39,425 bases of DNA from an uncultured Acetatifactor sp. (GCA_910588225.1 CAJUQT010000040.1:1-39425), one strand, 5' to 3'; numbered from the stretch's first letter, positions 1-8,584 are shown. The notes: generated by a model from the letters alone, not told the origin. Numbers and translations are program-made.

Positions 1-1
1 G

Positions 2-41
2 AATAAGTCTGTAAGCTGTTTTTCTTGCTTACAAACTTATT
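2..41. promoter_or_regulatory. Imperfect inverted repeat upstream of MATE gene
   Basis: Two 15-base arms (2-16 and 27-41) read AATAAGT-C-TGTAAGC and GCTTACA-A-ACTTATT. They are complementary except for one central mismatch and enclose a 10-base T-rich loop. The repeat ends about 23 bases before the MATE start codon. No T-run follows on the plus strand, so it is a poor plus-strand terminator. It could be an operator for a regulator of the efflux gene or a leader hairpin. The window edge hides what lies upstream. Confidence 0.5.
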
Positions 42-64
42 ATACGAGGAGTTGTGAAGGAATA

Positions 65-1393
65 ATGAAAATTCAATTATCAGATCATTTTAATTACGGG
101 AAATTGCTGCGTTTTACGCTGCCATCCATTATCATGATGATTTTTACGTCGATTTACGGTGTGGTTGACGGCTTTTTTGTATCTAATTTTGTGGGGAAGA
201 CTCCGTTTGCGGCGGTGAACTTTATCATGCCGTTTCTGATGATTCTGGGAGCCATAGGATTTATGTTCGGTACAGGCGGCAGCGCTATCATTGCGATTAC
301 CATGGGAGCGGGAGAGAAGGAGAAGGCGCAGAGACTGTTTTCACTGTTTGTGTATCTGTCCTTTGGCTGCGGTATTGTGATAGCAATACTGGGAATCGTC
401 TTTATCCGTCCGGTAGGGGCACTGCTCGGGGCGGAAGGCGTCATGCTGGATAACTGTGTGCTATACGGCAGGATTATTCTGGCAGCGCTTCCGGCGTTTA
501 TTCTGCAGTACGAATTTCAGAGCTTTTTCATCACGGCAGAAAAGCCGCAGCTGGGGCTTGCCGTCACTGTGGCGGCAGGAGTGACTAATATGGTGCTGGA
601 TGCTGTCTTTGTAGGGCTATTCCGCTGGGGCCTGGTGGGAGCAGCGGCAGCAACGGCATTCAGTCAGCTGGTGGGAGGGATTGCGCCGGTGGTTTATTTT
701 CTGCGCCCAAATACAAGTCTTCTGCGGCTGACCAGGACGAAATATGACGGCAGAGCTCTGCTGAAAGCGTGTACAAACGGCTCCTCCGAGCTGATGTCAA
801 GCATCTCCATGTCCATTGTCGGCATGCTCTATAATGCACAGCTGATGAAGTACGCAGGAGAGGACGGTGTGGCGGCATATGGAGTATTGATGTATGTGAG
901 TATGATTTTCCTGGCTGTTTTTATCGGGTATTCTGTGGGTGTGGCGCCGGTAATTGGTTACCAATACGGCGCGGGAAACCACGGGGAATTGAAAGGGCTG
1001 CTCAGAAAGAGCCTGATTCTTGTGGGCACCTTTTCTGTGGGTATGGTAGTATTGGGAGAAGTAATGGCCCGACCGCTCTCTGCGATTTTTGTGGGATATG
1101 ACCAGGGGCTTCTGGAACTGACGCTGAGAGGGTTTCTGGTGTATTCCTTTTCCTTCCTTTTTGCAGGGCTGGCGATTTATGGATCCTCTTTTTTCACGGC
1201 CCTGGGAAACGGGCTGGTGTCCGCACTGATTTCGTTTCTGCGGACCCTTGTGTTTCAGATGGCGGCAGTGCTGCTTTTGCCGCTGATTTGGGGAATTGAC
1301 GGAATCTGGGTTTCCATTGTGGCGGCAGAACTGATGGCGGCAGTGGTGACGATTCTGTTCCTGGTGGGAATGAAAGGAAAGTATCATTATTGA
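65..1393 (+). CDS. MATE family multidrug/cation antiporter (MepA-like)
   Basis: This is a polytopic inner-membrane exporter of 442 residues, the usual MATE length (about 440-460, 12 helices). Transporters of this family extrude drugs or cationic metabolites using a Na+ or H+ gradient. The N-terminus has the family layout: a short amphipathic segment, then a first helix around LLRFTLPSIIMMIFTSIYGV and the VDGFFVSNFVG stretch. Two halves of six helices can be traced by hydrophobicity, with a polar stretch near residue 220 between them. The start ATG is preceded by GAAGGAATA. The gene appears monocistronic: a strong promoter for the next genes lies about 50 bases after its stop. An inverted repeat lies just upstream. 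The substrate cannot be read from sequence. The family call is secure, and MepA-like subfamily placement is inference. Confidence 0.9.
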   Translation: MKIQLSDHFNYGKLLRFTLPSIIMMIFTSIYGVVDGFFVSNFVGKTPFAAVNFIMPFLMILGAIGFMFGTGGSAIIAITMGAGEKEKAQRLFSLFVYLSFGCGIVIAILGIVFIRPVGALLGAEGVMLDNCVLYGRIILAALPAFILQYEFQSFFITAEKPQLGLAVTVAAGVTNMVLDAVFVGLFRWGLVGAAAATAFSQLVGGIAPVVYFLRPNTSLLRLTRTKYDGRALLKACTNGSSELMSSISMSIVGMLYNAQLMKYAGEDGVAAYGVLMYVSMIFLAVFIGYSVGVAPVIGYQYGAGNHGELKGLLRKSLILVGTFSVGMVVLGEVMARPLSAIFVGYDQGLLELTLRGFLVYSFSFLFAGLAIYGSSFFTALGNGLVSALISFLRTLVFQMAAVLLLPLIWGIDGIWVSIVAAELMAAVVTILFLVGMKGKYHY

Positions 1394-1419
1394 CAGAAAG
1401 AGAGAACAGGAAGGAGAGG

Positions 1420-1438
1420 TTTATTGAAAAACAATAAA
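1420..1438. promoter_or_regulatory. Candidate operator, perfect inverted repeat
   Basis: TTTATTG-N5-CAATAAA is a perfect 7+7 inverted repeat ending six bases before the -35 box at 1445. Its position and symmetry fit a binding site for a dimeric regulator. The small XRE protein encoded two genes downstream (2069-2281) is the obvious candidate, but that link is inference. An AT-rich palindrome of this size could also occur by chance. Confidence 0.4.
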
Positions 1439-1444
1439 AATATA

Positions 1445-1473
1445 TTGACATTCGAATTTCAGAGTGCTATATT
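1445..1473 (+). promoter_or_regulatory. Sigma-A promoter of the DUF2975-XRE-DUF4173 operon
   Basis: TTGACA (1445-1450) is a consensus -35 box. A 17-base spacer leads to TATATT (1468-1473), one base off the consensus -10. Transcription would start near 1480, about 70 bases before the DUF2975 start codon. The spacer carries a TTCGAA palindrome. Confidence 0.8.
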
Positions 1474-1548
1474 ACCTTACAGAACAGCGGAAGCATAACA
1501 GTTCGGATGTACCCGGGCTATGGTGCGGAACTGATAATTGAGGTGATT

Positions 1549-2022
1549 ATGGAAGAGAAAAAAGATATCCGGATGAAGAAGAACTGCCTGACCGCATGGA
1601 CAAAATACCTTCTGGACTTTATGTTTTATGCGGGGATTGCTGTGACGGTGACTTTGCCGTTCAGCATCCGGAAAATCGGAGAGCAGTTTCCGTATATGGT
1701 GGAGCATTACGAGGAGTCGGTGATTATTTATTTCGTGCTCGGTGTGGCCGCGGTGGTTCTGGTGAGAGAGCTGAGGAAGATTTTCAGGACTGTGCTGGAG
1801 GGAGACTGCTTTGTGCAGGAAAATGTCATCAGTCTGCAGAAGATGGGGAACTGGAGCTTTTTTATTGTAGTCATGTCTGTGGTGAGAAGCATTGTATATA
1901 TGACTGTGGCCATGGGTGTGGTGATTCTGGTGTTCATTATTGCAGGATTGTTCAGCAAAGTGCTTGCCTGTGTGTTTGCGGAGGCAGTGCGGTATAAGCA
2001 GGAAAATGATCTTACTATATAG
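1549..2022 (+). CDS. DUF2975 family membrane protein
   Basis: This is a 157-residue integral membrane protein of unknown biochemical role. Four hydrophobic segments are visible: roughly residues 16-37, 55-77, 100-120 and 122-145. The N-terminus is charged and cytoplasmic-looking (MEEKKDIRMKKN). An upstream in-frame ATG at 1507 exists, but the ATG at 1549 has a GAGGTG ribosome site at the right distance and is preferred. In Firmicutes, DUF2975 proteins are typically encoded directly upstream of a small XRE/YozG-type regulator, exactly as here. That pairing, not the sequence alone, is the main support for the name. The protein may act as a membrane partner or sensor for the regulator, which is inference. 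Confidence 0.8.
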   Translation: MEEKKDIRMKKNCLTAWTKYLLDFMFYAGIAVTVTLPFSIRKIGEQFPYMVEHYEESVIIYFVLGVAAVVLVRELRKIFRTVLEGDCFVQENVISLQKMGNWSFFIVVMSVVRSIVYMTVAMGVVILVFIIAGLFSKVLACVFAEAVRYKQENDLTI

Positions 2023-2068
2023 TGAAGCATGATATGTAATGCCTTGATGACAGGCAGGGAGTGTGAAA

Positions 2069-2281
2069 ATGGGAATTGTGGTAAATCTGGATGTCATGAT
2101 GGCAAAGCGGAAAATGGGTCTCACCGAGCTGGCAGGTAAGGTAGACATAACCCTTGCCAATCTGTCCATCTTAAAGAATAACAAAGCCAGAGCAGTACGC
2201 TTTTCCACACTGGAAGCAGTCTGCAAAGCGCTGGACTGCCAGCCCGGAGATATTCTGGAATATGTGCCGGACGGGGAGTAA
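2069..2281 (+). CDS. Small XRE/Cro-type helix-turn-helix regulator (YozG-like)
   Basis: This is a 70-residue DNA-binding protein made of essentially one HTH domain. The helix-turn-helix spans about residues 17-36 (GLTELAGKVDITLANLSILK). It is followed by FSTLEAVCKALDCQPGDILEY, the standard tail of small Cro/CI-type regulators. A GTG at 2063 is in frame, but the ATG at 2069 sits about eight bases after AGGCAGGGA and is the better start. It follows the DUF2975 gene by 46 bases in the same transcription unit. It may bind the inverted repeat at 1420-1438 and control its own operon (inference). Confidence 0.88.
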   Translation: MGIVVNLDVMMAKRKMGLTELAGKVDITLANLSILKNNKARAVRFSTLEAVCKALDCQPGDILEYVPDGE

Positions 2282-2339
2282 AGGAATATTCGGTACAGGG
2301 AAAAGCTGAGCTGATGAAGTGAAAGGAGTGTAAGAAGAT

Positions 2340-3980
2340 ATGGAAAGAACAGAACAAAGACCACCGGTACCCCCCATGCCGCCGGTACCTCCCATGCCGC
2401 CGGTTCCCGCAGAGACGGAAGAGACAAAACGATTGAAGGAGAATTTCGGCTTTATTGGGCCGCTGGCATTCGGATATGCGGTTCTGTACGCATTCTGCAT
2501 GTATAGAAACGGCTCCGGGGTGACATTCCCTTTTTTCGTGGCAGGCAGCCTCTTATTTTTCTTCTTGTCCTTTGCAAGACTGGGGATTTCTGTAAAAAAA
2601 GGAAGCGGATTTTACATGGCTGCCATGGTTTTGCTGGGGATTTCCACGTTCTGCACAGATGACGGGTTCCTGATATTTTTTAATAAGCTGGGAATATTCC
2701 TGCTTTTGATGAGCCTGCTGCTGAGGCAGTGCTTTCAGACTTCGCAGTGGAAGCTGGGGAAATATCTGGGCAGTATCTGTGTCCTGATTTTTGCCAGTAT
2801 AGGAGAACTGGGCCGGCCCTTTACCGATGGAGCGGCCTGGCGGCAGGGCAGAGGGAAAAAGGTGGATAAGAGAGTCTGGTACGCTGCGCTGGGGCTTGTG
2901 ATAGCCCTGCCGCTGTTCTTAATCGTGCTTCTGCTCCTGGCCAGCGCTGACGCCGTATTCCGTCAGATGACGGCGAGGCTGCTGCAAAGCATCAGTCTGG
3001 GAGGAATTATAAATATAATTTTCCGGATAACAGTCCTGTTTTTTGCCGCGTATGCCGTGACCGCATATCTGTGTAAGAAGAGAATACGGGAAGATGTGGC
3101 GGATGTGCGCAGGGGAGAGCCTGTCCTGGCAATCACGGTGACAGGGATGCTGACTCTTTTGTATCTGTTATTTTCCGGGATACAGATTGCAGGACTTTTT
3201 TTCGGAAGTCTGAGACTGCCGGAGGGGTATACCTATGCCATGTATGCCAGAGAGGGATTTTTCCAGCTGCTGGCAGTCAGTCTGCTGAATCTGATAATTG
3301 TGCTGTGCTGTATGGAATTCTTCAGAGAAAGCACAGTGCTGAAGATTATTCTGACGCTTATGTCACTTTGCACCTTTGTGATGATTGCATCCAGTGCGGT
3401 GAGAATGATTATGTATATTCGCTGTTATTATCTGACATATCTTCGGATTCTGGTGCTGTGGGCCCTGGTGGTGCTGACTCTTCTGTTCGCGGGTGTGGTG
3501 GTGAATATATTTAAGGAGAAATTTCCGTTGTTTCGTTATCAGGCAGCCGTGGTGGCAGTGCTGTATCTGATACTATCCTTTGCACATCCGGATTATCTGA
3601 TTGCGAAGGTAAATGTGGCGAACGCCCCGCGGGAAGATGGGATGGCATATCACTCCTTTTTCCTGGCGAAGGAGCCCTATAATGATTATTACTATCTGAG
3701 AAGTCTGAGTGCGGACGCGGCGCCTGTTCTGGTGCCCTATCTGAAGGAGCTTGGCTATGATATGGAGGCCTTTTACACGGAGGATGCCGTACAGTATGCT
3801 GCTGACACAAGCGCATGGGGAGCATGGGATTTGGATGCCGGGAATGCCCGTCATGTACAGATGGGTTTCGGATACTACTGGATGCGGAAAATGCAGCGGA
3901 ATACAGAGAACATGGGAATTCGAACCTACAATGTGTCGAGACATCTGGCGCTGACGCATTTTCGGGATTGCCGGGAATAA
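2340..3980 (+). CDS. DUF4173 domain multi-spanning membrane protein
   Basis: This is a 546-residue membrane protein with unknown function. A proline-rich N-terminal tail (residues about 8-23, PVPPMP repeats) precedes roughly ten or more hydrophobic helices between residues 40 and 425. A polar C-terminal region of about 120 residues ends in an Arg/His-containing stretch (NVSRHLALTHF). Length, topology and the C-terminal region match DUF4173 proteins of Clostridia as I remember them. It is the third gene of the operon started at 1445, 58 bases after the XRE gene. The start ATG lies after GGAGTGTAAGAAGAT. A palindrome overlaps the stop codon. Confidence 0.75.
   Translation: MERTEQRPPVPPMPPVPPMPPVPAETEETKRLKENFGFIGPLAFGYAVLYAFCMYRNGSGVTFPFFVAGSLLFFFLSFARLGISVKKGSGFYMAAMVLLGISTFCTDDGFLIFFNKLGIFLLLMSLLLRQCFQTSQWKLGKYLGSICVLIFASIGELGRPFTDGAAWRQGRGKKVDKRVWYAALGLVIALPLFLIVLLLLASADAVFRQMTARLLQSISLGGIINIIFRITVLFFAAYAVTAYLCKKRIREDVADVRRGEPVLAITVTGMLTLLYLLFSGIQIAGLFFGSLRLPEGYTYAMYAREGFFQLLAVSLLNLIIVLCCMEFFRESTVLKIILTLMSLCTFVMIASSAVRMIMYIRCYYLTYLRILVLWALVVLTLLFAGVVVNIFKEKFPLFRYQAAVVAVLYLILSFAHPDYLIAKVNVANAPREDGMAYHSFFLAKEPYNDYYYLRSLSADAAPVLVPYLKELGYDMEAFYTEDAVQYAADTSAWGAWDLDAGNARHVQMGFGYYWMRKMQRNTENMGIRTYNVSRHLALTHFRDCRE
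2364..2408 (+). repeat. 18-bp coding tandem repeat (PVPPMP units)
   Basis: Two and a half copies of an 18-base unit (2364-2381, 2382-2399, partial 2400-2408) lie in frame at the start of the DUF4173 gene. Each full copy encodes P-V-P-P-M-P. The copies differ by single bases. An in-frame repeat of this kind can expand or contract without breaking the gene. Confidence 0.85.
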
Positions 3981-4007
3981 CAGTTCAGACAGGGCGCTGA
4001 ACTGTTA
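3978..4007 (+). terminator. Hairpin overlapping the DUF4173 stop codon
   Basis: TAACAGTTCAG (3978-3988) pairs perfectly with CTGAACTGTTA (3997-4007) around an 8-base loop, and the stop codon forms part of the stem. No T-run follows, so it is a weak intrinsic terminator at best. It could protect the mRNA 3' end. Confidence 0.45.
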
Positions 4008-4046
4008 CGGCAAGACTGCTGCGGCAAGAAAATATCAGCTACTGTA

Positions 4047-4076
4047 TTGACGCGTGTACCGGACGTGGAGTACAAT
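4047..4076 (+). promoter_or_regulatory. Putative sigma-A promoter for PHP-ABC operon
   Basis: TTGACG (4047-4052), an 18-base spacer and TACAAT (4071-4076) form a good sigma-A match. It lies about 125 bases before the PHP gene and after the hairpin closing the previous operon. Confidence 0.65.
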
Positions 4077-4199
4077 AGATGTTAATGCCTGAACGGGATT
4101 GGTAAAGCCCGACAGGAGAACTGTATGCCTGGAGACGGGGAATTCAATGACAAGAAGGAAGGCAGAGAATCGACGGTTTGAAAGGTCTGGGAAGATGAG

Positions 4200-4934
4200 A
4201 TGAAGTTGGAAGGTTTTTGGTACGAGACACATATGCATACCAGTGAAGGAAGCGCCTGCGGCAAGAGCAGCGGAGCGGAGATGGCAAGGGCCTATGCAAA
4301 ATGCGGCTATACCGGCATTATAGTGACAGATCATTTCTTTTATGGGAATACAGCTGTGGACAGAGCTCTGCCCTGGGAGGAATGGGTGGAAAGCTTCTGC
4401 CTGGGATATGAACATGCCAGGGCGGAGGGAGACAGGCTGGGGCTTCAGGTATTTTTCGGCTGGGAGTCCGGCTATCACGGGCCGGAGTTCCTGGTCTACG
4501 GGCTGGATAAAGAATGGCTGCTGGCGCATCCGGAAATCAGGGACGCCACAGTGGAAGAACAGTTTCAGCTGGTACATGAGGGCGGAGGCATAATCAGCCA
4601 TGCCCATCCGTACAGAGAAGCTTCTTACATATCTGAGGTGCAGCTGTTCCCCGGATATGTGGATGCGGTGGAAGGGCTGAACGCAGCACATATGGGCAGA
4701 CTGACCGGAAAAAGGCATCCGGAGTATAACGAAATGGCAATGGCCTATGCAGAAAAGCATCATTTGCCCATGACAGCCGGATCGGACCAGCACAGTACAC
4801 AGATGCTGTACGGAGGAATGATATTTTCCCGGAAATTGAATGATATTCATGATTTTGCCCATGCCGTTATGAGAGGAGAGGCACAGCACCTGCTGGACGG
4901 TAAGGAGGTTGTGGAATGCACAGTACAAATATGA
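4200..4934 (+). CDS. PHP domain metal-dependent phosphoesterase
   Basis: This is a 244-residue soluble protein of the PHP (polymerase and histidinol phosphatase) superfamily, which hydrolyses phosphoesters with a two- or three-metal centre. The metal-binding motifs can be seen in order: H-M-H at residues 11-13, D44-H45 in VTDHFF, E89 in GWESG, H134 and H136 in SHAHP, and D196 and H198 in GSDQH. The length matches small stand-alone PHP phosphatases, not HisK or PolX. The start ATG at 4200 has CTGGGAAG nearby. The end overlaps the next ABC gene by 19 bases, so the two are probably translationally coupled. The substrate is not known. Possible roles are nucleotide or sugar phosphate turnover, or processing linked to the exporter. 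Confidence 0.88.
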   Translation: MKLEGFWYETHMHTSEGSACGKSSGAEMARAYAKCGYTGIIVTDHFFYGNTAVDRALPWEEWVESFCLGYEHARAEGDRLGLQVFFGWESGYHGPEFLVYGLDKEWLLAHPEIRDATVEEQFQLVHEGGGIISHAHPYREASYISEVQLFPGYVDAVEGLNAAHMGRLTGKRHPEYNEMAMAYAEKHHLPMTAGSDQHSTQMLYGGMIFSRKLNDIHDFAHAVMRGEAQHLLDGKEVVECTVQI

Positions 4935-6709
4935 AGCAAAAGAAATTTTCTCTGTTTCCCTATCTGTGGAAGTATAAATGGTATTATCTGGCAGGTATCG
5001 TAATTCTGCTGGCAGTGGATGCGGCAAATCTGTATATTCCGCAGTTTATAGGAGAAGTGATTGACGGCTTGACGGAAGGCATACTGGACAGAGAAGGTGT
5101 GCTTTTTCTGCTTGTGAAAATTTTCACGGCAGGTGCGGTGATGATGCTGGGGCGCTTTGGCTGGAGATTCTGCATCTTCGGTTCCGCCAGGGGAATTGAA
5201 TATCGTCTGCGCAACGATATGTTCGGGCATCTGGAGATGCTTTCCGCCCGCTATTTCAATGCTCATAAGACGGGGGATCTGATGGCACGTTTTACCAATG
5301 ACCTGGGAGCCATCCGCATGGCGGTGGGACCTGCGGTGGTTACAGCCTTTGACGCCATTGTGATGACGGTTATGGTCCTGCTGAAAATGATATTGGATGT
5401 GGATTTTAAGCTGACAGTTATGGCATTTGTCCCGCTGACACTGGTGGCAGTGGGATGTTATTTCTATGGAATAGAGGCCAAAAAGCGACAGACCAGGCGT
5501 CAGGAAGCCTTCTCGGGATTGTCCGATAAAGTGCAGGAGAGCATAGCGGGAATTCGTGTGGTTAAGGCTTTCGTACAGGAAGAAGAGGATTTCAGAGCCT
5601 TTGAAAAAGCCAGTGAGAACAGCATGGAGAAGAATCTCTCCATGGTAAAGCTTCGGGCTATGTTCGGACCGGCGCTGGATACCGTCACGGGAATCAGCCT
5701 TCTTCTGACGTTAGTGTTTGGAGGGAAGATGGTTCTGGCGGGGCAGATTTCCATCGGTCAGTTCGTGGCGTTTAATTCTTATATCGGAATGCTGGTATGG
5801 CCCATGATTGCCTGTGGAGACTGTATTAATAATTTCAGCCAGGCGGCGGCAGCATTTCAGAGGATCGCCAGTATCTTCCGGGAGGAACCGGATATTGTGG
5901 ATAAGGTGCCGGAAGATTCTGTGAACAGGGATGTACATATCAGAGGGGATATCGTTCTGAATCATCTGACGTTTACTTATCCGGACGGTGAAGAACCGGT
6001 GTTAAGGGATGTGAGTCTTCATGTAAAAGAGGGAGAAATGCTGGGGATTCTGGGACGAACCGGAAGTGGAAAGTCCAGTCTGGCTGACTTGCTGCTGCGG
6101 GTCTATGACTGCGAGGAAGGGACGCTTCTGGTGGACGGAAGGCCTATCACGGAGTTTCCGCTGGCGGTACTGCACCGGGATATGGCCTATGTGCCCCAGG
6201 ATAACTTCCTGTTCTCGGATACGCTGGAGGAAAATATTGCCTTCGGTCTGGAGGAGCGGCTCAGAGACCATCCGCAGATTCGCTCCAGTATCAAGAGAGC
6301 GGCAAAGGCAGCCTGTATTCATGACAATATCATGGGTTTTCCGGAAGAGTACAGGACGCTGGTGGGCGAGCGGGGAGTGACGCTGTCGGGCGGACAGAAG
6401 CAGAGGAGTTCCATTGCAAGAGCGCTTCTGATGGATGCGTCGGTGCTGATTCTGGACGATTCCCTGTCTGCCGTGGACACGGATACCGAGGAGCAGATTC
6501 TGGAGAATCTGATGGAGCTGCGCAGGGGGAAGACCACGATTATCATTGCTCATCGTATCTCCACGCTGCAGAAAGCGGATCACATCGCGGTGCTGACAGA
6601 AGGGGAGCTGACAGAGTATGGCACACATGAAGAACTGGTGGGGCTGAAAGGATTCTATGCCCATATTTATGAGAAGCAGCAGCTGGAGCAGGAGCTGACA
6701 GCCATGTAG
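4916..6709 (+). CDS. ABC exporter half-transporter, subunit 1 (Asp in Walker B)
   Basis: This is a 597-residue half-transporter with an N-terminal six-helix membrane domain (about residues 15-310) and a C-terminal ATPase domain. The ATPase has Walker A GRTGSGKS (380-387), the canonical signature LSGGQ (490-494), Walker B LILDD (511-515) and the H-loop His in AHRIS. The residue after the Walker B Asp, normally the catalytic Glu, is Asp (LILDDSLSAVD). That change is known from heterodimeric exporters such as BmrCD, LmrCD and TM287/288, where one ATP site is degenerate. AAGGAGGT lies just before the start, inside the PHP gene end. It should pair with the next gene product, which has the complementary defect. 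The substrate could be a drug, lipid or peptide. Confidence 0.93.
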   Translation: MHSTNMKQKKFSLFPYLWKYKWYYLAGIVILLAVDAANLYIPQFIGEVIDGLTEGILDREGVLFLLVKIFTAGAVMMLGRFGWRFCIFGSARGIEYRLRNDMFGHLEMLSARYFNAHKTGDLMARFTNDLGAIRMAVGPAVVTAFDAIVMTVMVLLKMILDVDFKLTVMAFVPLTLVAVGCYFYGIEAKKRQTRRQEAFSGLSDKVQESIAGIRVVKAFVQEEEDFRAFEKASENSMEKNLSMVKLRAMFGPALDTVTGISLLLTLVFGGKMVLAGQISIGQFVAFNSYIGMLVWPMIACGDCINNFSQAAAAFQRIASIFREEPDIVDKVPEDSVNRDVHIRGDIVLNHLTFTYPDGEEPVLRDVSLHVKEGEMLGILGRTGSGKSSLADLLLRVYDCEEGTLLVDGRPITEFPLAVLHRDMAYVPQDNFLFSDTLEENIAFGLEERLRDHPQIRSSIKRAAKAACIHDNIMGFPEEYRTLVGERGVTLSGGQKQRSSIARALLMDASVLILDDSLSAVDTDTEEQILENLMELRRGKTTIIIAHRISTLQKADHIAVLTEGELTEYGTHEELVGLKGFYAHIYEKQQLEQELTAM

Positions 6710-6808
6710 GCAGGCGGAGAAGCTCCGAAGCTGCGCGGCAGATTTCAGAAGTGGATTTGGAGTCTTAGTAATGGCTTTGAAGGGTAGAAAGAAGAATTGG
6801 AGGGTGTT

Positions 6809-8584
6809 ATGAGCACGTTAACCGATGATAATATAGAGTCCAGTTACAAGGGCAATGCCCTGCTGCACCTGCTTTCTTATATGAAACCTTACGTGGGGTG
6901 GGTGGTTATCTGTCTGGCGCTGGTGCTGGCGCTGACAGGTTTTGATCTGTACCGCCCCATGCTGATCGGTGATGCCATCGATTTGTTCAAAGAGCAGGGG
7001 AATTTCGATGTAATTGTGGAGACTACCATAAAGTATGCCATTGTGCTGGTGCTGAGCTTTGTGTTCAACATTACCCAGACCTGGCTGCTGCAGAAGATGG
7101 GGCAGAGCATTATTCTCACTGTGCGCAAGGAGCTGTATGCCCATATTCAGTCGCTGAGCAGCCGCTATTTTGACCTGACACCGGTGGGCAGGCTGGTGAC
7201 CCGCGTCACCAATGACGTGGAGGCGCTGGATGAAATGTATTCCGGCATTCTGGTTCGGCTGTTCCGCAACATTGTGAAGATTGTGGGACTGGCTGTGGTG
7301 ATGCTGATGATGGACAAAAAGCTGGCGCTGATTTCCTTCATACTGCTTCCCATTGTGGCGGTGCTGACCGTGGTATTCCGCCAGATTGCACGCAAGACCT
7401 ACCGCATCTCCAGAACGCGGCTGACGGATGTGAATACTTTTCTGTCGGAGAACATTTCCGGTATGCGCATCATTCAGATATTCGGCAGAGAGAAACGGAA
7501 GTATGAAGAGTTTAATGACAAGAATTATAAGCTGTTCCGTGCAGGCTACAGGGAAATGATGGTATTCGCCATTTTCCGGCCGCTGATATACATTCTGAGC
7601 ATTATTTCCCTGATGATTGTCCTGGGTGTGGGCAGCGGCGAAGTCATGGGAAATGTGATTTCCATCGGTACACTGTACATCTTTGCTCAGTATATTCAAT
7701 CCTTTTTTGAGCCCATTCAGGAGCTGGCAGAGCAGTTTTCCACTTTGCAGTCTTCCATTGCTTCGGCGGAGAAGATATTTACCATCATGAGCGAAGAACC
7801 GCTGGTAAAAGAGGATGAGAACCCGGTTATTCTCCCTGAGATCAGGGGAAGGATTGAATTCTCCCATGTGTGGTTTGCCTATGACAACGAGAATTATGTT
7901 CTGAGAGATGTGTCTTTTGTCATTGAACCCGGCGAGAAAGTGGCTTTCGTGGGTGCGACGGGCGCCGGAAAGTCGTCAATCTTGAATCTGATCGGGAGAT
8001 ATTATGACATACAGAAAGGAAATATCTACATTGACGGAGTGGATATCCGCAGGCTCAGCAAGAAGCAGCTGCGGGGCGCCATCGGTCAGATGCAGCAGGA
8101 TGTATTTATCTTCGAAGGAGATGTGGAGTACAATATCCGGCTGCATGATGAAGACATTACACTTGATGATGTGAAAGAGGCCGCGGAGTATGTGAATGCT
8201 TCTCATTTTATCGAGAAGCTGCCGAACGGTTATCAGGAGCCGGTATCCGAGAGGGGTTCCACCTTTTCCGCAGGGGAGAGACAGCTGCTGTCCTTTGCCA
8301 GAACCCTTGCTCACAAGCCCAGCATCCTGGTTATGGACGAAGCGACCGCCAACATTGATACGGAGACGGAGCTGTTGATTCAGGAGGCATTGGAAAAGCT
8401 GATGCAGGGACGGACGACAATTATGGTGGCCCATCGTCTCTCCACCATTCAGCATGCGGACTGCATTATGGTCATGCAGAAGGGGAAGATCAGAGAGCAG
8501 GGAACCCACCAGGAGCTGCTGGCACAGGATGGGATTTACAAGAAGCTGTATGAGCTTCAGATTCATCATGAGGCTACCGCATAG
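6809..8584 (+). CDS. ABC exporter half-transporter, subunit 2 (degenerate signature)
   Basis: This is a 591-residue partner half-transporter with a membrane domain at about residues 25-320 and an ATPase domain after it. Walker A is GATGAGKS (382-389), Walker B is ILVMDE (506-511) with the canonical catalytic Glu511, and the H-loop His is 542. The signature motif is FSAGE (486-490), not LSGGQ. In a dimer with the preceding subunit, one site would combine this Walker B Glu with subunit 1 LSGGQ and be competent. The other would combine the subunit 1 Asp with FSAGE and be degenerate. A TTG at 6797 is in frame, but the ATG at 6809 after TTGGAGGGTG is preferred. A 99-base spacer separates it from subunit 1. 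Confidence 0.93.
   Translation: MSTLTDDNIESSYKGNALLHLLSYMKPYVGWVVICLALVLALTGFDLYRPMLIGDAIDLFKEQGNFDVIVETTIKYAIVLVLSFVFNITQTWLLQKMGQSIILTVRKELYAHIQSLSSRYFDLTPVGRLVTRVTNDVEALDEMYSGILVRLFRNIVKIVGLAVVMLMMDKKLALISFILLPIVAVLTVVFRQIARKTYRISRTRLTDVNTFLSENISGMRIIQIFGREKRKYEEFNDKNYKLFRAGYREMMVFAIFRPLIYILSIISLMIVLGVGSGEVMGNVISIGTLYIFAQYIQSFFEPIQELAEQFSTLQSSIASAEKIFTIMSEEPLVKEDENPVILPEIRGRIEFSHVWFAYDNENYVLRDVSFVIEPGEKVAFVGATGAGKSSILNLIGRYYDIQKGNIYIDGVDIRRLSKKQLRGAIGQMQQDVFIFEGDVEYNIRLHDEDITLDDVKEAAEYVNASHFIEKLPNGYQEPVSERGSTFSAGERQLLSFARTLAHKPSILVMDEATANIDTETELLIQEALEKLMQGRTTIMVAHRLSTIQHADCIMVMQKGKIREQGTHQELLAQDGIYKKLYELQIHHEATA

Noticed and set aside
1477..2427. A 316-codon minus-strand frame across the DUF2975 and XRE genes
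   Set aside because: It covers two supported genes and their promoter region. The product is low-complexity with many His and Ser residues.
6818..7867. A 349-codon minus-strand frame opposite ABC subunit 2
   Set aside because: The His/Gln/Asn-rich translation has no recognisable domain and is fully inside the ABC exporter gene.
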